Assembly: GCA_948567375.1 (NCBI GenBank)
Contig: OX419760.1
Location: forward strand, 2,108,001-2,172,000
Reading direction: 5' to 3'
DNA length: 64,000 nucleotides
Source: Lunularia cruciata
Taxonomy: Eukaryota > Streptophyta > Marchantiopsida > Lunulariales > Lunulariaceae
Part shown: in pieces, positions 49,501-60,494 of the stretch
Position numbering within the stretch: position 1 is the first letter of the stretch
Layout of the letters: every line of letters begins with the position of its first letter
Program-made: the position numbers and the translations under genes
Notes under the pieces: model-generated
Seen by the model: only the letters and a program-made list of their open reading frames with translations
Database searches by the model: none
What the model was told of the DNA's origin: nothing

Positions 49501-50261
49501 CAATAACCTTGGAGGGAAGACTTATAAACCCTTTTCAATACTTACAATACCATATAATCATCCATGCAATCACCAAGATGTCACGTTATTGTCCTCTTAT
49601 AGCCAAGCGGCCAAGTAAGATCAAAGAGAAAAGAGAAAGAGAAATGCAATAGGGGTTTTAGAAAAAGTTTTATGAAGCTCTATATATTTTCATATAGATT
49701 ATTATGAAGTGTTGAATAAATCGGTCAGGGGTGCCGGCGGGAGGAAGAAAGAGTCCCACTACGGAGTTCCAGCCAAGTTCCTTATTATTAGCAAACTCCA
49801 TAAGAGGTGGTTTGTAGAAATTAAGGGATATGGATTTTTTTGTTGTCACACCGTAATGCATTAATTACATATTAGGGTTAATAAAGTGCTTGGTGTAGAG
49901 TGAATCTCATCTGCACCGGTTGCCACCCAATGTAATGTGTTAATTTAGTAATGTGTTAATTTATGATTAAATGGGGTTTTGCTCATTGTTGCTTGTCGCT
50001 GTTCGTTGTTGCTCGTCTTTGCTCGTAGTCATGCAATAGCGCCCATAGCTGCTGGTTAGCACCTGAAGTTGCTCATTGTTGATGGTAGTCGCTTGTTGCC
50101 GCTAGTAGCCACTTGATAGTGCTAGTTGATTTTGCATCCACATGTGAGACTGTATTGCAATCAGGTTCTTGATCTCCTTTTGCTAAATTTTCATTGCACT
50201 TTTGGAGTAAAATTCCTTGACCTCTAATTAATTTCTTGGTTGCCGCAAGACGGTGCAAATC
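46560..50261. other. Gene-free region, strongly AT-rich from about 47300 to 49900
   Basis: Beyond the promoter side of the neighbouring gene I see no coding sequence. Base composition falls well below that of the genic part. It includes a small (AT)n tract at 48671-48692 and trinucleotide-like words (gttgctcgt, gttgctcatt) at 49980-50110 next to element A. Some is likely old transposon sequence without recognisable ends. Confidence 0.5.
48141..48400. repeat. Three imperfect tandem units of about 87 bp
   Basis: Units begin cctacaaggttaacg (48141), cctaaaagggcaaac (48230) and cttaaaaggtcaaac (48316). Each continues with a ttggtaggattgga-type and a caagttgttc-type segment. Non-coding. Confidence 0.75.
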
Positions 50262-50845
50262 ATGTGTCATGTGTATATACATCGCTACACAACATACATC
50301 GTTGTCAACATCATACACTATAGAAGCACAACTCACACATAAGTCATACATAGTCAGTTGGGCACTGATTACAGTCAAGCCACACCCACTCAAGCATAGA
50401 GAATCTAGGTGACGCTTGCCGGCCTCTGTCCACCATAGCCAGGAACTCAAAGGCTCAACATCAGAGAAGTGAGCTCTCTAGAGCTGCACTTCAAAAGTAT
50501 ACCCCCTGGACTCAAGCTAGGTCTGAACTCTAACGGTCCCGCTAATGGCACACTTGACGGTGCAAACGGTGCAAAGTGACGGTGGGCCTCACCGTGAAGT
50601 CAATACCCCAAACACGAAATCTGACCGTCGGAAAGTAGTATTTGAGGAATTGCTAAAATAACTCTAACTACTATCACTGCAACTCCAGTGTCCGAGCAAT
50701 CTAGATGCGACACTACAAATGGCGTGATAGCTGTCGTGTGTATATACATTGCTACACAACATACATCGCTGTCAACATCATACACTATAGAAGCACAACT
50801 CACACATAAGTCATACATAGACTCTAAAGTGCCACAATTGCCCCT
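50262..50845 (-). repeat. 3' LTR of element A copy 2 with shortened LTR-LTR junction
   Basis: An LTR end fragment (50262-50351, gtgtatatacatcgctacac to agtcatacatag) is fused to LTR body from ttgggcactgattacag (about 50358) to gtgccaca (about 50843). Compared with 829-1472, about 80 bp around the junction are deleted. The body matches 60127-60494. Confidence 0.75.
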
Positions 50846-51003
50846 AGCTTCCGTTTAGGTCCCTCTAACTCCAGATAGCCATCTACTCCAAGTATATGGT
50901 ATACCCTATAATGGGCAAAGATCAGGAGGCCGGGTGCTATGGAGCCCCATCGTTAGTCACTTGTTTGCAATCTATACCATATAAAGAATGAACTAGCTAT
51001 AGG

Positions 51004-51438
51004 TCAAGTACATCTAGGACATAACCACTGTCCCTGAGGAACCACCGTGAAGGGAGGAGTCATATATGCCATATGCCATCCTCTTGAACAACTATCACAC
51101 ACTAACATAGTAGCAGCTCTACCAGAAGAGCCACATAACATACACCTCAAGCCTGCACGTACAAGTGCGAAGCTTGGGTCCATAGTACCATCAATGTTTG
51201 GGAGGTGGCATGGCGCACAATTGCGCACATGATCCTTCCAAACAACACCATCATGTCCTTCCAACACAAGGACTCTAGATGGCAAACTCTCATGCACTCT
51301 GAGGATAGTGCAACATGTCAAAACATCAAGTGTCGTTGGAGCTGTCTGCTGTAGATATACATAGTCTCTTGGATGAAATTGACAAATTGAGGGTCTTTGA
51401 GGGCAAAGATCAGGAGGCTGGGTGCTATGGAGCCCCAT
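51004..51438 (-). pseudogene. Element A polyprotein C-terminus with PHD finger (copy 2, distal unit)
   Basis: A 144-codon open stretch reads FHPRDYVYLQQTAPTTLDVL, then WKDHVRNCAPCHLPN. A PHD finger at 51144-51007 follows: CMLC, CDSC, H, and a final CPRC, with spacing C-x2-C-x11-C-x2-C-x4-H-x2-[C]-x14-C-x2-C. The ligand after the His reads Tyr instead of Cys, which should impair zinc binding. A stop follows one residue after CPRC. PHD fingers bind histone tails, so the natural hypothesis is guidance of integration or of the methyltransferase to chromatin. Confidence 0.8.
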
Positions 51439-51491
51439 CGTTAGTCGCCTGTCTGCAATCTATACCATATAAAGAATGAACTAGCTATAGG

Positions 51492-51809
51492 TCAAGTACA
51501 TCTAGGACATAACCACTATCCCTGAGGAACCACCGTGAAGGGAGGAGTCATACATGCCATATGCCATCCTCTTGAACAACTATCACACACTAACATAGTA
51601 GCAGCTCTACCAAAAGAGCCACATAACATACACCTCAAGCCTGCACGTACAAGTGCGAAGCTTGGGTCCATAGTACTATCAATGTTTGGGAGGTGGCATG
51701 GCGCACAATTGCGCACATGATCCTTCCAAACAACACCATCATGTCCTTCCAACACAAGGACTCTAGATGGCAAACTCTCATGCACTCTCAAGATAGTGCA
51801 GCCTGTCAA
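51492..51809 (-). pseudogene. Element A PHD finger (copy 2, proximal unit)
   Basis: This is the second unit of the tandem duplication. Here the Cys after the His is intact (GWHMAC), but a TAG interrupts shortly before the final CPRC pair. Each unit thus carries a different defect, and between them the eight zinc ligands are all represented. Confidence 0.8.
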
Positions 51810-52049
51810 AACATCAAGTGTCGTTGGGGCTGTTTGCTATAGATATACATAGTCTCTTGGATGAAATCGACGAATTGAGGGTCTTTAACCTCCTCCTCGA
51901 ATGGTAGCATAGTGTAAAGTATCTCTATGCTGAGCAATTGCCAAGTTCTCAAAGGCCATTGGCATCACTCTCTGAAAGATCTCTGCCCGCTGAGAACATG
52001 CACTTTTCTATACATCTGGGTCATCTAAGTCCAAAACTACAATAACATC

Positions 52050-52800
52050 TCAATGAATAGCTGCAGGTAAATTTGGATCTCGTCCATAGAGTATAAAGTA
52101 TGAAGAGAAGGATGCTAAGGAGGATTGTTGGCTGAACCGATAGCCCATGGCCAACCAAGGCAATTGGAGATCCCAATCTCCCAAGTGGTCTCTAATCAAA
52201 CCATACTTTTGCAATCCTCTCTTCACCGTCTGAACCACTCTCTCTGCTAAGCCATCTGCCTCAAGGTGATCTTGAGATGTAGTATGATGATCAATCAAAG
52301 CCTTGTCACACAAGACCTAAAACTCTCCCAAGAACTCTATACCCTGATCAGTCAAAACCTCAATTGGTGCACCCAAATGACTAAGAACTTGATCCAAGAA
52401 CGAGTAAGTTGTCCCTTCACTAGACTTGTCAAGAAGTGCCACCAACTCAATCCACTTGGAGAAGTGCTCCACCATCACCAAAACATACCGATGATGTCTC
52501 ATAGTCAATAATAAAGGTCCAACAAAGTCCAAACTCCAATGGTATTCTAATCCCATGATAGGTAATGGGTGTAACTGTGGCGTAGGAGCATTGAATGATG
52601 CTCTAACTCAATCACAAACCACACATCTGGCAACAAACTATTGTACCTCGGTTTGCATTCCGTGCCACCAATAATGACTCTAGAGTAAGCTATATGTACG
52701 CTTTACTCCAAAATGTCCTAGCTCCTCATGAGCATGACGAACTAACTGTGGTCTTTGAGATGGAAGTGGTACTACTTGTACTCGACCATCCTCCCATACA
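52050..52800 (-). pseudogene. Integrase of element A copy 2
   Basis: An HHCC domain (HAHEELGHFGVKRTYSLL and ARCVVCD, about 52610-52740) precedes the catalytic core. The core has LDFVGP (first Asp), VLTDQGIEFLGEF (second Asp) and ADGLAERVVQTVKRG (Glu), so the D,D-35-E set is present. Stops lie after GEF at 52316 and elsewhere. The end of the core reads WDLQLPWLAMGYRFS and YGRDPNLPAAI. Confidence 0.85.
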
Positions 52801-53500
52801 CGCAAAAAGTGTTTGCCCTCCAATCTGAACCGTCTGGCTTGCTGAAGAACACGGTCTCTCTCCTTGGCCCCAACATTGCCACCCACAACACCAGTGCGAA
52901 GATAGTCCATCACTAAGACATCATCATGAATATCTTGCTGAACTATACCAATATCTTCACTCTCTGGATCTGTGACCTCAATAACTCCTCCTGTATGTGT
53001 TGAGAGAGATACCACCAAAGCCTCAAAAAATATACATAGAAAGGTAGATGCATGCCAACTTGGCACCATCTCCTCATCTGTCTCACCATGCCAATGTGCT
53101 CCAGTCTGATCCTGCTGGCTGGGACATGGGTTTCTACTCAACCCATCTGCATCACGGTTCACCTCTCCAGGTCTGTGAACAACCTTGAAATCATACTCTT
53201 GTAAAATCAAAGCCCATCGTGCAAGCTTCCCTGAAAGCTTGTTGGACTCCATCAACCACTTCAGTGGCTGATGATCAGTGATGAGAGTGAAGGGGTTACC
53301 AAATAGGTAACATCGGAAATGTGCTACTGCCCAAACTGTTGCCAAGCACTCTCCCTCATATGAACTATACTTTGCCTCTGCTGAATTGTTGGAGCAACTA
53401 GCATAGGCCACCAAAAACTCCTTCCTCTCATCATCATGCTAAGTGAGCACTGCTCCAAGCCCCAACATACTCCAATTAGTATGAACCTGAAATGGTCGTC
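52680..53500 (-). pseudogene. RNase H and connection to integrase, element A copy 2
   Basis: A 245-codon open stretch (53414-52680) carries VAYASCSNNSAEAKYSSYE, GECLATVWAVAHFRCYLFG, ITDHQPLKWLM and the tether VVHRPGEVNRDADGLSRNPC, all typical of gypsy RNase H and its tether. The first RNase H motif just upstream reads with Asn for Asp and is followed by a stop. It would remove the RNA strand of the RNA-DNA hybrid. Confidence 0.88.
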
Positions 53501-53819
53501 CTTTGATTGGTCTCTTCAAAATAGGAGCAGATATCAACCTCTCCTTGAGCTCTATAAAAGCTCTCTCCTGCTCGTCTCCCCAACACCACTCCTATGTTAG
53601 CTTGGTCAGCTTTGTCAAGGCCTTGGCAATGGCACTAAATCCTCTAACATAGCAGCAATAGAAGTTCGCCAACCCAAGGAATGCTTGCACTCTGCTCACA
53701 TCCATAGGCCAAGAAATACGTGCAATAGCCTCCACCTAGGTCTGCTGAACACCAAGTCCTTTGGGGTAGATAGTGTGACCAAAATACTCAACCTACTCTT
53801 GGAAGAACCTACATTTCCC

Positions 53820-54520
53820 AAGATGTAATTTGAGTCCATGAGATCTCAACCTCTCAAACACTTCCAACAACTATCTCTCATGCTCCTTCACAATAGTACT
53901 ATAAACCAAAATATCATCAATATAGCACCAAGCAAAATCCAATCCAGCTAGGATCCTATCCATGACCCTCTAGAACTCAACAGGAGTGTTCTTTAACCCA
54001 AATGGTAAGAACCTCCACTGATATAACACATCCTTGTCGTGAGGATCAATAGCCCAAAATGTTGTCTTGGACTTATCCTCCTCTCTGATCGGCACTGATG
54101 ATATCCCGCTTGAAGATCCAAAGTACTGAAGACCTTTGCATGCCCAATCACATCAAAAAACTCCTCCGGTGTAGGCATGGCATACCAATCAGCCCTGGTC
54201 TGACGGTTGATAGGACGGTTGATAGGTAATCTCCACATATCCGCCTATCCATGTAGTTGCCATGCATATCCTTCTTGGCCAGCATCACTATCGTTGATGC
54301 ATACTCTCCATGTGAAATCTCCACTAAACCAACCTCAAAAAGGTCACTATTGCGGCTCTGAATCAATGTCTTCTCCATGTCACTATAACGATAAGGACGT
54401 TGGAAAACTGGTGTATTGCTAGTGAGATCAATCCGTATACCATGTCCCTTTAGAGCACCCAAATCCTTCATACTGAAGGCAAAACAACTCGTGTGGCTCC
54501 TCAAGAACCTCCAAACCCTC
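53820..54520 (-). pseudogene. Reverse transcriptase of element A copy 2
   Basis: The RT entry segment reads LFEVGLVEISHGEYASTIVM (about 54300-54360), then VFSTLDLQAGYHQ (about 54080-54130) and the catalytic YIDDILVYS (about 53905-53936). It is split over several frames. It is a Ty3/gypsy-type RT, but its lineage is clearly different from element B (LDLQAGYHQ versus [10 protein letters not shown]; no chromodomain). Confidence 0.85.
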
Positions 54521-54870
54521 CGTCTTTCCTTCCTAGTAAGCTTGGGTCCAAGATCTGGCTTCCAAGTATCCTTTGTAACTGTAGTAGGAGTAGAAGACGT
54601 ACTAACTGGCTGCTACACTGGGCCCTTGTGAGCAATAGTGTCATGCTCCCGACCACTAGAGGTCCCAACCTCTGTGTGAAAAACTCCCTCCACTCTGGCT
54701 GCAAGCTCCATGTCCTCTAGCTGCATCCCATGTGGACCAAGGGTGTAATCCAAGTAGCCTATGCTCACCAGGATGGACTCCAAGTAGACCACTCTCCCTA
54801 GTAGCTACTGGATGTGTCCCAAGAATACTATGTCCACTCGGTCCATCACCTCCAACATGTGCCTAAATCG
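54501..54870 (-). other. Spacer between methyltransferase and RT in element A copy 2
   Basis: This segment links the methyltransferase to RT and reads MELAARVEG-like and FFTQRLGPLVV fragments, with KLTRKERRRVWRFLRSHTSC leading into the RT. I see no separate domain. Confidence 0.45.
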
Positions 54871-54899
54871 TTTAGATAGGCACAGGGCTCACAAGTGTC

Positions 54900-55990
54900 C
54901 GAGTGGTGATGCCTACCAAGTGCATCCTACGCTGCTCTGCCAAGCCAAGGCTCACAATCCAGGTCAAAAAATTTAGGTCCGTAGCCTGACCTAACACCTG
55001 ATGCCTAGACGCCTCTAACACTGCTGGATTTATGGTAATACCGGTGCAAAAACCCATCCCCGCTCTCTCTCATCACCGTTGGGCTCCACCAACTGCTGTA
55101 ACTGTGAGTCCCAAACAAGTCCAAGTCCTCCCTCTTGAAAAGCATGAGAGCCTAGGAAACTCATGAGTGTGGGAAATGCGGCTCTAGGCTGTCCAACTAG
55201 GTTCACCACTGCCATAGGTGACCTATCAGCCTTTACCACTGTCTGAGATTGACGCCCAACATCCAAATATCATCAACAAGGATGTGGTCAAGTCGCTAAA
55301 TCCCATCATAAGCATGATGTAAACCTCTCTAGGTAAGAGGTTCGTCCACCAAAGACAAAGAAGATGAGCCCATGATCCCACTCTACCTGCATCTAACAAT
55401 ACAGCAGGTCCCATCCAAGAATGGATTTGATGTGTACTCGCCACCACTCTGGTGTGAGAATAACCCATCAAAGGAACGTTCTCTAAAAGGTAAGCTAGAG
55501 AAACAGACTGATGAACTTGGAGATGTTGTAATACCCGTAACATCTCCCAAAACACACCAGAACAAGGATCTTGAAGACCCAAACCACAGCCCGCACGTGT
55601 ATGTCCTTGACATGGCCATCCAAAAATCACCAAGTGAATGAGCCCATTTCTCTCTAGGTCATGCACCCCCAATAAGGAAATGTCTATTGGTAGGGCCTTC
55701 TGGTAACCTCTAACTGCTGACATTGGTAATAACTCCGGATATCGATAGGCCAAGTGTGCCACATGATGGAGAGAGACTCGCCTAGCAGTCTCATCTCTCT
55801 CTACATAAAAGTACCTCTATACTTGTATACCCGCCTGTAACACCGTAGCTAGTCTGGTGCTAATCCCACCAAACAACTCCAATAGACATATCTCCTCTAC
55901 TGGATACTGCCAAGCAATGAGTGTGGTATCCAGAGGTGTCAAAGCAATTGCCTCTGGAGGCTCATCCTCACACTCATCTCCTAATGGTAC
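54900..55990 (-). pseudogene. C5 cytosine DNA methyltransferase domain of element A copy 2
   Basis: Canonical motifs occur in order. Motif I, ICLLELFGGIST, is near 55865-55900. The HHVAHLAYRYPELLPMSAV region follows. Motif IV, LVIFGWPCQGHTRAG, is near 55585-55630 and carries the catalytic Cys. Then come DPCSGVFWEMLRVL, motif VI AYLLENVPLMG near 55465-55500, and WMGPAVLLDAGRVGSWAH. The C-terminal block has PRAAFPTLMSFLGSHAF, DERERGWVFAP-type sequence and LGQ then MDLNFLTWI. The longest open piece is 55762-55226 (178 codons). Stops and at least one shift remain near motifs I and IX. It would methylate cytosines in DNA using S-adenosylmethionine. The motif order is the ordinary one, not the rearranged DRM order. 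Confidence 0.88.
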
Positions 55991-56099
55991 GAAGGCTCCA
56001 CTTCAAGCCTACTGCACCAACTGATTTGCATGCTGCTACAATGCCTCCTCTGAACTCCACAATGGAACATCCAAAGTGGATGGAACAATCCCACTCTTA

Positions 56100-57060
56100 C
56101 TCCAAAGCTGAGTGATCTCCTCTGGTACTGGAGTATCGCATTGGCATTCCCCTCCAACAAGTCACCAGGCCAAGTAACTGCACCACTGAAAGCTAAAACT
56201 AAGCTGCCATGGTCCTGAACTGTAGTGAGCCAAGACTGCCACTACTAAAGCGTACTGGTAGGCAACATACCCGTCCCTCACCAGACTGCCAACCAGGTCT
56301 ATAAGAGGCTGTCTCCTCCCAATAGTCAATGCTAAAACCCATGGGGTATAACACTGCTCCCCCAACTAGACATCATATGACTCAGCTATTATCGCAATAG
56401 CCTGAGCTCTCACCACCGGGCTATCAGTCGAATGACCAGGCTGAACCTAGAGAACAAGCTCCCCACGTGTGATGTACTATGTCGAACCACCACCTAGAGA
56501 TGTCTGGATATGAAATAGACACCTCTCCACATCGGTCTTCCGTAACTCCAAACCAACAACTGCAGCCTTCCCCAACATAAGAGGTTGCGCACCAGAGTCT
56601 AACAAGACTCTCTATGGTGTATAGAACTTCCCTAAAGGTCCCACCAAATGGAAAATCCCCCTCTAGTTATCCAATAGGACAACACTAGGTGTGAACCATG
56701 ATCTCTCAAAGGCCTATCTAGCTAGCAACTCCTCCAATCTAGCCGTTGCTGCTTGCCATAAACCACTGGTCGCTGAATGAATCCCATGCTCCTCAACCAA
56801 GTTAGCTCCACTCTCAACCACCTCTGCCCTAGTAGTAAGAACCACATCATCCTTACTCTCACAAAGTGTGGTAGCCAACCGGAACACTGGGGTTGGGTCA
56901 ACTCCCAATGTAAACATGTCATTGACCAAAAACAAAGGACGCCACATAATCAGCTGAGCCGCCCCCGCTAGACTCAGTCTGTGTAGTAGTAGGTGGTTGA
57001 CTAGCAAGTAGTCCATCATGCACTCCATCACTACCTACCACACCTACACTAGGACGTCTA
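56100..57060 (-). pseudogene. Aspartic protease region of element A copy 2
   Basis: Near 56580-56610 the minus strand reads RVLLDSGAQPLMLGKAAVVG, with an intact D-S-G catalytic triad, then LELRKTDVERC. It is followed at lower coordinates by 56162-56365 (TPWVLALTIGRRQPLIDLVG and YALVVAVLAHYSSGPW), which may be the protease C-terminus or the start of the region preceding the methyltransferase. A stop lies just before the triad. Confidence 0.75.
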
Positions 57061-58784
57061 GGAACCATGGATGTTGTCTGCAATGCCTCAGATAGCGTGA
57101 AAGACTGGGGAAGTCTGACCTGTCTCCCAACCTCTCCTCTCTATGGGTCCAACTCCACTAATGCTCCTCTAGGCTCTGGAGCACGTACTGCACTCCTAGT
57201 CACTACTGCAGATGCATCCACCTGTGCTGCTCCGCGCATGAAATCCAAAGCATCTTTGTCACCAGTATATGAGTTGGAAGCCTCAGCACCCGAATCTAAT
57301 CTCCTTCGAGCAATAGCCATACTAGCCAATCTCTGCTCCAACTGCTCAATCCGAGTAGCCATAGTTATGTCAGAAGTAAGGGCAGGTACTACACCCCTAC
57401 TAGGTGTAGATCCTCTACCACCACCTCTACCACCTCGTCCTCCATGAACTAGAGCTCCTCTACTACCTGCCATAGCAGCCCCACCACTCCGTAACTCCGG
57501 GTGTAGGTCAAAACACCGGTCACTAGTGTGACCAAATTTGTGGTAGTGCTCATACTACCTCTATGCTGGCTGTGATGCACCGAAGGGATCAAGTCCGCTG
57601 CCTTGAGTACACTCTCTCCTATGGTGAGGTCCACCACAAGTCCAACAAGCAACACTACCACTCATTGGCTGCTGCTGACCCAAAAATGAAGGTAATGGTC
57701 TAACTACAATAGGCCCTCCACTCGCTCCATAGGATCTGGGCTGTCCACCTTGTCCTCAAAAACCAACTGGGCGTGGTGCACTCTGCTGCACTCTAGAAGA
57801 AGTCACAGCCATGGATGAGGTCTCCCTACCAAATCCAAATGTCACCACTCTCTCCTCCACCATGTTGAGCTCAATACGCTGAGCCAAACCAAAGACCATT
57901 GCCAAAGTAGGCAAAGTAGCCTACAATAACGTAGCATCACAAACTCTATGTCGTAACTCCTTGTCTAGTATCCCATACCAAAACTAGACTGCTTGGGCCT
58001 CAATAACTCCCTAAGTGAAACTGATCAGCAGCCTCATGCGAGTGTATGCCTTGCATAGGCTCTCTCCAGCCTTCCATTGGAACTCCTGCAAGCTCCTCAC
58101 CTTGTCAGTCCGCACTCCTTGGTAATTCTGCTTCAAAAACAAGAAGAACTCCACCATGGGGTTAAACCTTGGTACCACACCACCTCATGCAGCGGTACCT
58201 CCACTCATAGTAGCACTATCTCCAACTAGTGCACCTCCACTAGCTCCACTAACACTACTTGAGCTAGAACTCGTAGGTACAGCCAATCTACTCTTGGCCA
58301 CCAAACCTGAAGTGATAGGGACATAGTTCGGAGACCAATACTGTCTCTATAACTTGATCTCCTCCAAATGAGCTCTCTCAAACTCATGGTAGTCAGCCAT
58401 TGGCGGATCCTCCAGATGCTGAAACAACCCCTTCCATGCCATGAAGGATGTAAACAAAGTCGGGTTCCGTATCTGCTGCAGATCACACCAACTATCAAAC
58501 TCTTGGATGAAGTCATCCAACTCAATGGTACCCATTGTACTAGAGTAACGCCTAGGGCCTTTGGAGGCCCCATAAATCTAGTCCATGTCCCACAACAACG
58601 GTGCAGACACACCAAGTGCACTCTCAACTAAATCAACTCCTGTGTCAAACTCCAACTCAAAGTCAATCTCTTCCCTTACTGGGACCTGAGATACATGCTG
58701 ATACCGAGTGCCACTCTGAGTAAACTCACCACATACTGCAGGGCTATCTCCTCTGGAATCCCCAAAGAACTCAATCGTGACCAA
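57060..58784 (-). pseudogene. gag of element A copy 2
   Basis: The minus strand reads an acidic N-terminus (EEIDFELEFDTGVDLVESAL), then a capsid-like region with LDDFIQEFDSWCDLQQIRNP, FTSFMAWKGLFQHL and VRSLQEFQWKAGESL. A zinc knuckle CWTCGGPHHRREC lies near 57610-57650 and a second, damaged one near 57485-57560 (HKFGHTSDRCFDLHPE). After it come a Gly/Arg-rich segment (GGRGGRGGGRGS) and a coiled-coil-like MATRIEQLEQRLASMAIARR. The frame changes several times. It would form the virus-like particle. Confidence 0.78.
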
Positions 58785-60039
58785 GTAACCGCAACAGCAA
58801 ACTCAAACCACCAACTGCACCCGCAAGTCGCAACCGCAAGTGCCCCACCAAGTGCCAATACCAACTAAGCATCACCCACTAATGTAACTCTAATCGAGAT
58901 AACTACACTAGGGGAAAGGGCAACCTGTAACCTGCCATCATAACACACACTCTCACGGTGTGCAGGTCATCACTTCTTGCCTCACCGGAGAAAAAAAAGA
59001 TAATTTGACTGGTCATCATTCCAGCCTCACTATCGAGAGCACACCAGAGCACCAATGCTCAAAAGTTAGGGCACCTCACACAAATGTGGTGCACAAACAG
59101 GAAGTAGAGAATGGAGGGGGTCCAATCACAAGAAATCTAAACAAAAACCTTCCATCTCATAACACAACACGAGATTGACTCTATCACCATTTGGCATTTG
59201 ACATAAGAGAAGTTTGTATCTAAATCCTAAGCTACCAAGATCACCAAGAATAGGATCAAACTGCCTCTCCTAGCCAAAGCTACATGTGTATAGATAATAG
59301 TGACATAGTCACTAGGAGAACAAGTGAGGGTGAACCAATTGACTAGGGCACCAATCTAGGAATAAGAGATCTAAGGGTCAAACCCTATTGCGCACTATCT
59401 AGTAGGAAAGGCAGATTTTGCCAACCAATGACCAAGATCTACTCTAAACTAGTTAGCCTCACGCTTGTTGGCCCTTCTAGGCCTTCATAGCCTCTCATAG
59501 CCCACAGCCATATGCCTTGAAGCCTCTAAACACCCAAATGAGGCCTTTCTTCTTGCCACTTTGAACCTCCTCCAAACTTGCGAAACTCCTCCAAATCTGG
59601 CCAAAATCTGATATAAAATGCAGCTAAAATCTGACGTAAACCCTAAAGTTGGCTGACTGCCAAATCCCCCGCTAACTTTCTACTCAAGCTAAATTGAAAA
59701 CACGAGTTTCTCCAAATCAAAAATTCATGAGAATAGCTTCACAACTCCACCTTCAATTTGACTTTCTGAGCCCAACTTGCAACAAATTGGTCTTGCCTTC
59801 ACCTCTTGAGCTCAAAATCACAACCACTACTCAAAATTTTCTCCTTCTTTGCTCAAAATTTGGCCAGTGCTTCCGCACACTGTCTGCCTTATTGCCAAAT
59901 TTGCATCAATTGAACGAGCTTTTGCACACTAGGGAAAAGTTGAACTTGAATTGAGCTACCAACGATCCACCGAGCTTGGAGATACCACCGACACTCAAAG
60001 TTCCTGCACTCGATTTCCCCCCTGACTTCACTTCTTTGA
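58785..60039 (-). other. Leader of element A copy 2 between 5' LTR and gag
   Basis: About 1.2 kb without recognisable domain. On the minus strand a ggtggtatctcc word near 59975-59990 resembles the start of a Met-tRNA primer site, but diverges after eight bases and is not adjacent to the LTR end I favour, so I do not call it. Confidence 0.4.
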
Positions 60040-60494
60040 TGTAATCAAATTGTTTATCACTCTCAACTCAACTCAACTCAACTCAGATTAGTACTTGATT
60101 TGTCACTTTATAATTTGCCAACAATTGGGCACTGATTACAATCAAGCCACACCCACTCAAGCATAGAGAATCCAGGTGACACTCACCGGCCTCTGTCCAC
60201 CATAGCCAAGAACTTGAAGGTTCAATATCAGAGAAGTGAGCTCTCTGGAGCTGCACTTTGAAAGTATACCCCCTGGACTTGAGCTAGGTCTGAACCCTAA
60301 TGGTCCCGCTGACGGCACACTTGATGGTGCAAACAGTGCAAAGTGATGGTGGGCCCCACCGTGAAGTCAGTACCCCAAACACAAAATCTGACTCTCGGAA
60401 AGTAGTCTCTGAGGAATTGCTGAAATAACTCTAACTACTTTCACTGCAACTCTAGTGTCCGAGCAATCTAGATGCGACACTACAAATGGCGTGA
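60040..60494 (-). repeat. 5' LTR of element A copy 2, truncated at its outer end
   Basis: The LTR starts (plus strand) near tgtaatcaaattgtttatc, contains a ctcaa-type short tandem (caactcaactcaactcaact), and matches 929-1375 and 50358-50735. The final 100 bp or so (gtatatacatcg to gtgccaca) are missing after ggcgtgacac. A minus-strand TATAAAG at 60106-60112 is a candidate TATA box. Confidence 0.75.

Larger units (their letters stand above)
50913..51888. repeat. 488-bp tandem duplication covering the PHD-finger region
   Basis: gggcaaagatcaggaggc starts both units (50913 and 51401), and they are almost identical for the whole 488 bp. The single copy at the corresponding place in element A copy 1 shows the duplication arose in copy 2. 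Few differences separate the units, so it is younger than the element. Confidence 0.92.
50262..60494 (-). mobile_element. Element A copy 2: nearly complete methyltransferase- and PHD-bearing gypsy-type retrotransposon
   Basis: In element orientation (high to low coordinates): 5' LTR (60494-60040), leader, gag with zinc knuckles (about 58780-57060), aspartic protease (near 56600), C5 DNA methyltransferase (about 55990-54900), RT (about 54520-53820), RNase H (about 53500-53190), integrase (about 52800-52050), PHD finger, 3' LTR. It is collinear over more than 5 kb with copy 1 at 829-6138. Stops and frameshifts interrupt most domains but long readable pieces remain (for example 52680-53414 and 55226-55762). 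The 5' LTR is cut at its outer side near 60494, so no target duplication can be tested. Confidence 0.9.

Noticed and set aside
55226-55762. Host DNA methyltransferase gene
   Set aside because: It is flanked by protease and RT of the same element on the same strand and recurs at the same position in copy 1, so it belongs to the retrotransposon.
59975-59990. Primer binding site for element A
   Set aside because: ggtggtatctcc matches the Met-tRNA site for only eight bases and is not adjacent to the best LTR end.
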